DNA of 64,000 nucleotides from SIG78 sp036677805. GTDB taxonomy: Bacteria > Verrucomicrobiota > Lentisphaeria > Victivallales > Victivallaceae. Every line of letters starts with the position of its first letter. The first letter of the stretch is position 1. The position numbers and the translations under genes were made by a program. The notes beneath the pieces are model-generated. The model worked only from the letters and a program-made list of their open reading frames with translations. It did not search any database and was not told the DNA's origin. Below are positions 58,284 through 64,000 of this stretch, in pieces. Location of the stretch: the NCBI GenBank assembly GCA_036677805.1, contig JAVBVS010000018.1, positions 130,716 through 194,715 on the forward strand. Direction: 5' to 3'.

Positions 58284-59783
58284 ATGGAAAAGGATGAACA
58301 AAAATTTGCGACTCCGGCGGTTTTTATTTCATACTCGCACGACAGCCCGGAACATAAACAGTGGGTTGCTGAATTGGCATCGCGTTTGCGCAGGGAGGCT
58401 GGAATAAAGGCATCAATAGATCAGTGGGAAGTCGGCCCCGGAGATGACCTTGGGCTTTTCATGGAACGATCTGTTGCAACTTCTGATCGCGTATTGATGA
58501 TTTGCTCTGAGGCCTATACACAAAAGGTCAATGAAGGAAAAGGCGGTGCTGGATATGAGGGCGGCATCGTCAGAGGTGAAATCATCGACAAATTTGGAAC
58601 GAATAAGTTCATCCCTATAATCCCTCCAGGGAATCATGATAAAAAAATTCCTTCTTGCGTCAAGACGCGGATGTATCTGGATATGAGTTCGACAGAAATT
58701 TTTGATGAAAGATTTTTGGAACTAGTCAAGACGATTCGCGAATACAACGCTTCTCAGAAGCCGGAACTTGGTATTTCTCCGAAAATACTTATGCTGGAAC
58801 AGTCAGAAATCAATGTTCTTAAAAAGGCAGCTGAAATCTCTGTAGAGACGGCCACGGCAATAGATAGTTACAATCATGCACGTGCTATCATTCGGGCCAA
58901 TGACTGTTCCGAATGGCAGAAATTCATCCGCAAGGCAAAGCAAAATTCGATAGAAAGAATAAGTTCTTACCGGCAAGCCTGTGAACACAATACAATTCAC
59001 ACGATTTCAGAAGCCGGCGAAATGGCTGCGCTTGCGGCAGAAACTTACGCTCCACTGTTTGCTGCTGCCATTGCAGGAGTCGAGTCAAATGTTGAGTATT
59101 TCAGACATCAAGCGGCTCTCGTGGCCGACATTCTTGCTCCCGCAAACTGGAATAGGAGCGGCATAACTGTTTTTGCAGAGTTGCCGAGCACCATAGCCTA
59201 TGTCTATCACTCTCTCATTGGCGCTGCTGCCGTAAAAACCAGGCAGTTCGATTTGGTGTTTGAATTAGCAAATTTTATGATAGTTAATTCAAACTACGCG
59301 GAAAAACTTTTGCAAAATCATTCAATAAACGGCTATGAACCAAGTCTTGGCAGCAATTTCATTGATGGAGTCAAATTTTTGCAGTCATTGTTTCCAAAAT
59401 GGAAATGGCTTGCCGAAATTTTTGAGTCAAATGATGAATACCAAGCTACGCTTTCAGTGTATAATATTTTACTCGTTTTTTGTGATCTGATTAATTCGCC
59501 AAAGATCCCAGAGAAGGATGAAGACTGTTCTCCATGGAGTGTACCGCCAGCTTTTTTGTTTACCGGATATACAGCTATAGTTTTAACAAAGCAAATGTTG
59601 ATGAATGATGCCCAGCAAATACAGAACTTTTTGAAACAAAACAATATGTCCCCGGAACGCTTCGAAGCGGCTTGGAATTGTTACTATAAACGTTGCCTTA
59701 ATTCGCATTTTGGCTTTAACTATAATCTTCGCGACGCGGAGGAAAATTTTAGTGATTTGGCAAGACTTATCGTTCAGAGATAA
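58284..59783 (+). CDS. TIR/SEFIR-domain defence protein
   Basis: I use the ATG at 58284, where the conserved domain begins; an upstream TTG (58236) gives 16 more residues. The 499-residue protein has an N-terminal TIR/SEFIR domain (about residues 10-125): VFISYSHDSPEHKQWVAELA, then DQWEVGPGDDLGLFM, DRVLMICSEAYTQK and GYEGGIVRGEI, in which the Glu is the likely catalytic residue. The remaining 370 residues are helical and unknown; they may be a sensor. TIR domains of this kind cleave NAD+ or make signals from it. It is the first of four co-directional genes ending in a Thoeris pair. Confidence 0.82.
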   Translation: MEKDEQKFATPAVFISYSHDSPEHKQWVAELASRLRREAGIKASIDQWEVGPGDDLGLFMERSVATSDRVLMICSEAYTQKVNEGKGGAGYEGGIVRGEIIDKFGTNKFIPIIPPGNHDKKIPSCVKTRMYLDMSSTEIFDERFLELVKTIREYNASQKPELGISPKILMLEQSEINVLKKAAEISVETATAIDSYNHARAIIRANDCSEWQKFIRKAKQNSIERISSYRQACEHNTIHTISEAGEMAALAAETYAPLFAAAIAGVESNVEYFRHQAALVADILAPANWNRSGITVFAELPSTIAYVYHSLIGAAAVKTRQFDLVFELANFMIVNSNYAEKLLQNHSINGYEPSLGSNFIDGVKFLQSLFPKWKWLAEIFESNDEYQATLSVYNILLVFCDLINSPKIPEKDEDCSPWSVPPAFLFTGYTAIVLTKQMLMNDAQQIQNFLKQNNMSPERFEAAWNCYYKRCLNSHFGFNYNLRDAEENFSDLARLIVQR

Positions 59784-59836
59784 ATTATTGCTATCATCCT
59801 TTGTAAGCGATAACATAGAAAGGCTGCGCCGATTGA

Positions 59837-60784
59837 TTGGCTTGTCACAAGACTGAGAAATTGAAGCACGGCTTCAAAATAAAATTGTTTCTTTTACTGC
59901 TCTTTCTGCTCGTGGGAGCGGGATACTATGCTTATCCCCAACTATCCGATGCCGGGCGGAAAAAATGCGAACCAATTGCCTTCGTGCAAGACAAAAACAC
60001 CGCATCTCAAGCAACTCAAAAAACTATTCCAGAACCAAGCATCACGGTCACGCCAAAGCAGGCGCAACAGGAGGGCATCTCCGTCCCGTTAAAATACGAC
60101 AATCTTGCCCTCGGCGTTCCGGGCAAAGCTGATTTCATTATTGACCGACCAGGATACAGCCTTGGCTATATCGAGTACCACGAACAGCCGGCATGGGTGG
60201 TTTACCACATGACTTACGAAGAGGCCATTGCAAAGGTGGCAAAACGTGGTGACAACTTTCAAGAAGACCCGCAAGTACCGACAGGAAGCGCTTCATTGTC
60301 CGACTACCGCCGTTCTGGCTACGACCGAGGACATCTTGCTCCGGCGGCAGACATGGCGTTCTCTATCCGCACAATGGATGATAGTTTTTACATGAGCAAT
60401 ATGTCTCCGCAGAAGCCAGCGTTCAATCGCGGCATCTGGAAAGACCTTGAAGCGCAAGTTCGGCAGTTCGCCATTACGGAAAAAGACATTTATGTGGTGA
60501 CCGGACCGATTCTGCCAAAAACAAAGGCCGTGACAATTGGAAGCAACAAGGTCACAGTGCCGACGCATTATTATAAGGTCATCTACGACCGGACACCGCC
60601 AGAGAAAATGATAGGATTCATTCTGCCGAACGAGGGTAGCAGTAAACACCTGCAGGACTTTGCGATTACCGTTGATGCCGTGGAAGATGCCACTGGATTG
60701 AACTTCTTTTCGCTTGTGCCTCAGCCTAAGCAGGAACAACTGGAAAGTTCCGTTTCGATGCGGGATTGGAGTTGGAAGCAATAG
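59837..60784 (+). CDS. Membrane-anchored DNA/RNA non-specific endonuclease
   Basis: The 315-residue protein (TTG start at 59837; a TTG at 59861 is possible) has an N-terminal hydrophobic helix KLFLLLLFLLVGAGYYAYP, so it is exported or anchored in the inner membrane facing the periplasm. The nuclease domain has YDRGHLAPAADM near residues 160-171, the DRGH motif with catalytic His, and later FNRGIWKDLE, whose Asn binds magnesium. It lies between the TIR/SEFIR gene and the Thoeris pair with gaps of 53 and 19 bases. It may destroy incoming DNA at the envelope. Confidence 0.85.
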   Translation: MACHKTEKLKHGFKIKLFLLLLFLLVGAGYYAYPQLSDAGRKKCEPIAFVQDKNTASQATQKTIPEPSITVTPKQAQQEGISVPLKYDNLALGVPGKADFIIDRPGYSLGYIEYHEQPAWVVYHMTYEEAIAKVAKRGDNFQEDPQVPTGSASLSDYRRSGYDRGHLAPAADMAFSIRTMDDSFYMSNMSPQKPAFNRGIWKDLEAQVRQFAITEKDIYVVTGPILPKTKAVTIGSNKVTVPTHYYKVIYDRTPPEKMIGFILPNEGSSKHLQDFAITVDAVEDATGLNFFSLVPQPKQEQLESSVSMRDWSWKQ

Positions 60785-60803
60785 TTAACCACAGGAGGAC
60801 GTT

Positions 60804-61307
60804 ATGGCATACAAGAACAAAACCTACATCGCTTTTGACGGTGATACGGACATGAATTATTACCGTACTCTGCAAATGTGGAAAAGTAACGCTAAAATTG
60901 ATTTTGACTTTTACGATGCTCACGATTTAAACACGGCAAGAGATACGAGTCTAACTGAGTCGATCAAAAATCAACTTCGTATCCGTTTCGACAACTCAAA
61001 GCTGTTTATGATTCTCGTAGGAGATAATACTAAATGTAACCGTAAATTTATACCATGGGAAATAGATCAAGCATTAAAGCGGAAGCTACCGATTATTGTC
61101 GTGTATCTTAACGAATCGCGGCAGAAGGACGATACGAAATGTCCGACGTCTTTGCGCGATGCCTTGGCTATACATATTCCATTTAAGGCAAGTGTTATAC
61201 AATATGCATTTGAAAACTGGTCGCCATCACACGAAACGTTAGATGCTGATGGAAAATCAGGGGCATACTATTACCCCGAAAAGGTTTATAAGAGCATAGG
61301 GCTGTAA
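60804..61307 (+). CDS. thsB: Thoeris ThsB-type TIR protein
   Basis: The 167-residue protein matches the ThsB TIR family (DUF1863-like). It has KTYIAFDGDTDMNYYRTLQM, a helix, DNSKLFMILVGDNTKCNRKF, and IPWEIDQALKRKLPIIVVYL, where the Glu in PWE is the expected catalytic residue. On phage infection such proteins use NAD+ to make a signal (a His-ADPR-type product in type II Thoeris). CAGGAGG precedes the ATG. It lies six bases before a two-TM macro protein, the matching effector. Confidence 0.85.
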   Translation: MAYKNKTYIAFDGDTDMNYYRTLQMWKSNAKIDFDFYDAHDLNTARDTSLTESIKNQLRIRFDNSKLFMILVGDNTKCNRKFIPWEIDQALKRKLPIIVVYLNESRQKDDTKCPTSLRDALAIHIPFKASVIQYAFENWSPSHETLDADGKSGAYYYPEKVYKSIGL

Positions 61308-61313
61308 GATGTC

Positions 61314-62144
61314 ATGAAGATTTGTTTTTTTGACAAAAGGTTATTGCGCCAATATTACGCTTTTTTAGGCGCAATAAGTGTCTTTACCTCCATAATTTTT
61401 CTCTTCGTCGATATTGATAAGGATTATAAAGTATGGATTGGAGGAATTACGCTCATTGTCCTTATGAGTATCTACATCGCAATTTGGATTTACCAGAATA
61501 AAAGACAGTATGTTCGTCTTAAAATAAACAATTCCGAAATTGAGGTTAAGTTTGGCGATATTTTTAAAGAAACAGCGGATTTGAAGGTTGTTGCATTCAA
61601 TGAGTATTTTGATACACAGGTTGATAATATTGTAATTTCGGCAACCTCTCTTCACGGTCAATACATTGAAAAATTTCACAAAAATAGGGTTGAAGATCTG
61701 GACAGCCTTATGTCTGTTGATTCACATCTTGCGGGAAACCAAATCGGTGAAGATGTGAATAGAGTTTTAGGTAAAAAAATCATATACAAGCTTGGCACAA
61801 TTATTCCTATAAATGATTATTTGCTCGTAGCGTTCAGTCATTTTGACAAGGCAAATAAAGCTTACCTTGAAATAAATGACTATATTGGTTGCTTATTGAA
61901 TTTTTGGAATGAAGTTGACCGAATTTATTCCGGAAGAACCGTTGCATTGCCTATTCTGGGGTCTGGAATAACTCGATTTAAAGGATATGAAAACATTTCT
62001 GACCAAGAATTACTTGAACTCATCATCTGGACATTTAAAGTAAGTCGTATAAAATTTACGTATCCCGCAAAAGTAAAGATCATCGTATTCGAGAAGAAGA
62101 GCGAGCGTATAAATCTGTTAAAACTAAAAGACTTAGAATCGTAA
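61314..62144 (+). CDS. thsA: Thoeris type II effector: two TM helices plus macro domain
   Basis: The 276-residue protein has two membrane helices near residues 13-33 (AFLGAISVFTSIIFLFV) and 40-60 (VWIGGITLIVLMSIYIAIW), and then a macro-type domain (DUF6430-like) with VVAFNEYFDTQVDNIVISAT, SLHGQYIEKF, LLVAFSHFDKANK and ALPILGSGITRFKG. The macro domain should bind the signal made by the TIR protein and open or damage the membrane. Pairing with ThsB makes this a type II Thoeris system. AT-rich codons distinguish it from the transposons on both sides. Confidence 0.82.
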   Translation: MKICFFDKRLLRQYYAFLGAISVFTSIIFLFVDIDKDYKVWIGGITLIVLMSIYIAIWIYQNKRQYVRLKINNSEIEVKFGDIFKETADLKVVAFNEYFDTQVDNIVISATSLHGQYIEKFHKNRVEDLDSLMSVDSHLAGNQIGEDVNRVLGKKIIYKLGTIIPINDYLLVAFSHFDKANKAYLEINDYIGCLLNFWNEVDRIYSGRTVALPILGSGITRFKGYENISDQELLELIIWTFKVSRIKFTYPAKVKIIVFEKKSERINLLKLKDLES

Positions 62145-62336
62145 AAACATAATAGGGATGGTCGCGAATAATTATTGCAACCATGTCCATGCAGAGATTG
62201 ATGATGATTAGTGTCTTATTTCCGATGGCGAAGAAGACAACGATGTAGTCGGTATGTCTTTTGTACGCGAGTACAAAGGCCATGCGCCGTAATATCTCAT
62301 TGGATAACTGTAACAAACCGATGACGGCAGAAAATA

Positions 62337-62858
62337 ATGGCAACTGGGAAATCACAATTTGTTGGAACCGCTGGGCAGTTTTATGTGGCATATGGCCTAT
62401 CAGTAAGAGAAATCAATGCCGCAATTACACTGGGGAACGCTCCGAGTGTTGATTTGATGGCCTCATCCGCCAATGGTAAAAGAACAGTTTCCATTCAAGT
62501 AAAAACATCACGAAACGCCTATCGTTCAAAGCGCTATGGCCGCGAAGGATACGAATGGGACGTTAATAAAGGCGTTATAGAAAAATGGCATGAGTCTTTC
62601 TGGTATGCATTTGTTAATTTACAAGAGAACGATAATGAATGGAGGCCAAAGGTGTTTTTTGTCCCGTCTCAATGGGTTGCTAAATTTGTCAAACCCAACT
62701 GGAGCAGATTTATGTATTTTCTGCCGACAACAGCCCAGGAATTAACATATGAGCGTTGGGATATTCTATCCTCGTACTTGAATGGCGAACAGACTGCCAT
62801 TAATTGGGCTAATGATTGGCCTATAAAAAAATTAGTAAAATGGGGTTGCGAGGAGTGA
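62337..62858 (+). CDS. PD-(D/E)XK nuclease-like protein
   Basis: The 173-residue protein opens with FVGTAGQFYVAYGLSVREIN and then PSVDLMASSANGKRTVSIQV followed by KTSR. The first motif and the D...QVK pattern (Asp in VDLM, Gln-x-Lys in IQVK) match DUF4365-like PD-(D/E)XK proteins. It stands 192 bases after the Thoeris effector in the same direction. It may be another defence nuclease of the island. A ribosome binding site is weak. Confidence 0.65.
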   Translation: MATGKSQFVGTAGQFYVAYGLSVREINAAITLGNAPSVDLMASSANGKRTVSIQVKTSRNAYRSKRYGREGYEWDVNKGVIEKWHESFWYAFVNLQENDNEWRPKVFFVPSQWVAKFVKPNWSRFMYFLPTTAQELTYERWDILSSYLNGEQTAINWANDWPIKKLVKWGCEE

Positions 62859-63162
62859 TTCGCCTTGCTTTCAAAACACGCATCCCGTTAGCGGTCATGA
62901 TTGCGATGGGCATCGCGCAGTGGGAAAAACGAAGCTCAATGCCAACGCCGCCCAGCGGCGTATACGCGATGGCCTGCTCGAAATCCCGGAGGGTGTATAA
63001 ATTCATTTTGCCGCCTTCCCGCAACTGATTGCGTCCCGTCATCCGGGAATTTTCGTTTTTCTCGCTGTAAAATGCGTCCTTCCGGGGGTATATTATTCGA
63101 CCGTAATTGCGGCTTTACATGAATTACCAGCATCCGGGCGACCGGAAGGGGCGTTTACAGAT
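62859..63162. other. Spacer before the right-hand transposase
   Basis: About 300 bases with a jump to higher G+C. On the minus strand an open frame from about 63006 (beginning MNLYTLRDFEQAIAYTPLGG) looks like the start of a real gene cut off near 62860. It matches nothing I know. The junction to the defence island would be at about 62860. Confidence 0.4.
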
Positions 63163-64000
63163 ATGGGCAAGACAACACAGACGGATACGTTCAAGCGGCT
63201 GCGTGCCGTGATGAAAGATGTCAACGGCGACAACCGGCAGATTTTGCGGACATTGCAGGATCAGGTCGAATACCTTCTTGAAAAGGTAGCCATCCTGGAG
63301 GAGATCGCAACGGAAGAGAATGGCGGGAAAGTTCCGGTCTATTCCGAGGCGCAGAAAAAGCGGCTGGCCTACCGGGGCAAAAAGCTGAACGAGTTTCTGC
63401 TGGCGACGGTCGAGCAGACGTTCGCACCGGGAACGATTTATGGCTGGCACCGGAAGCTGGTCGGAAAGAAATACGACAGCACGGGAACCGGACAGAAGAA
63501 ACGCGGCCGGAAGCCCATCTCACAAGAGATAGTCGATGAGGTTCTGCTGCTTACCGAACATAATCCCGACTGGGGCTACGACCGGATTGCCGGGACGATG
63601 CGGTATCTCGGCTATGATATCTGCGCTTCAACCGTCCGGCACATTCTGGACGACCACGGCATCGTTCCCGATCCCGAACGCCGGAAACGCGGCGACTGGA
63701 ACCAGTTCATTGAAACGCAGCAGCATGTGACGGCGGCGACGGATTTTGCCCAGGTGGAGCTGATGACTCCGTATGGACTTGTCCGGGAGAGTCTGCTGTT
63801 CTTCATGGACATCGGCGGACGGGAGGTTCAGTGCGGCGGCATCGTGCATGCCCCGGACAGCAACTGGACCGCGCAGGTTGCCCGAAACATGTGTGACATG
63901 TGGGACGGATTCCTGCTCGGCAAAAAATATCTGATTCACGACCGCGACAGCCTGTTCAACAAACAGTTCGACGCGGTCTTTGAATCCATTGGAATCACCA
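63163..64000 (+). CDS. rve-family transposase, C-terminus outside window
   Basis: The ATG at 63163 has GGAAGGGG upstream. The visible 279 residues include a coiled coil (TLQDQVEYLLEKVAILEEI), a linker with KKRGRKP, an HTH WGYDRIAGTMRYLGYD with STVRHILDD, and the start of the integrase core: TAATDFAQVELMTPYGL (first Asp) and YLIHDRDSLFN (second Asp). The final Glu lies beyond the window. It is a single-polypeptide relative of the transposase in the three-gene transposon. Confidence 0.85.
   Translation, partial: MGKTTQTDTFKRLRAVMKDVNGDNRQILRTLQDQVEYLLEKVAILEEIATEENGGKVPVYSEAQKKRLAYRGKKLNEFLLATVEQTFAPGTIYGWHRKLVGKKYDSTGTGQKKRGRKPISQEIVDEVLLLTEHNPDWGYDRIAGTMRYLGYDICASTVRHILDDHGIVPDPERRKRGDWNQFIETQQHVTAATDFAQVELMTPYGLVRESLLFFMDIGGREVQCGGIVHAPDSNWTAQVARNMCDMWDGFLLGKKYLIHDRDSLFNKQFDAVFESIGIT

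Noticed and set aside
1..64000. CRISPR array
   Set aside because: No regularly spaced direct repeats of 24-40 bases and no cas genes were seen anywhere.

Overview
The window reads as chromosomal DNA from a Gram-negative, probably anaerobic bacterium. The three-gene XRE-repeat/rve transposon and the overall phage and defence gene mix suggest a gut member of the Lentisphaerota (Victivallis-like). That assignment rests on remembered family distribution and was not tested. Base composition changes sharply along the window: a GC-rich prophage, an AT-rich restriction-modification block, and mixed accessory DNA. Most of the window is accessory DNA laid end to end.

Layout. (1) 1-8373 is an integrated element. 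It holds an IS4-type transposase tail, an excisionase-like protein, a large primase/RepA-like protein, an HUH-type Gp2/YfjJ replication protein, an AT-rich DUF429 nuclease-like gene, a DUF4143 ATPase and a tyrosine integrase. It ends exactly at a 3' half of tRNA-Pro(GGG) that is not part of a complete tRNA, which marks the right attachment site. (2) 8937-13697 holds small metabolic genes: a VOC protein, a nucleotidyltransferase, an N-terminally truncated acetyltransferase, and a LysR / O-acetylhomoserine sulfhydrylase / LysE-exporter module. (3) 14222-17187 is a self-contained two-gene cassette with its own terminator. A protein of unknown family that begins Met-Gly overlaps a 700-residue QueC-like enzyme with a regulator-type C-terminal domain. 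It is the best candidate for a new defence-type system. (4) About 17245-47100 is a prophage. It contains its own sigma-like factor, a recombination and replication module (RecE-like nuclease, Sak4-like ATPase, DUF669, RusA, helicase, primase-helicase, an iteron cluster), two DNA methyltransferases, terminase, portal, a fused protease-capsid and the first tail genes. The tape measure gene is cut off at about 47100, and no tail fibre or lysis genes follow, so the prophage looks defective. A Fur/QueD-like pair is inserted in the early region. (5) 47224-53570 is an AT-rich HaeIII-like restriction-modification cluster: two C5-cytosine methyltransferases, two PD-(D/E)XK-type proteins, a Vsr nuclease, a Nudix hydrolase and a PLD nuclease. 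(6) 54447-57801 is a three-gene transposon with a five-fold XRE helix-turn-helix protein. (7) 58284-62858 is a defence island: a TIR/SEFIR protein, a membrane-anchored DNA/RNA nuclease, a type II Thoeris pair (ThsB-type TIR plus two-TM macro effector) and a PD-(D/E)XK protein. (8) 63163-64000 is another rve transposase running off the end.

The most interesting regulatory observation is a two-part motif that occurs twice in the prophage with identical spacing: GCGGTCCTG, 12 bases, then TTGGAGATATACCCG. One copy stands just after the phage sigma-like gene and before the recombination module; the other stands before the methyltransferase-portal-capsid operon. Read as -35/-10 boxes (GTCCTG, 17 bp, GATATA) it is a good candidate for promoters used by the phage's own sigma factor.
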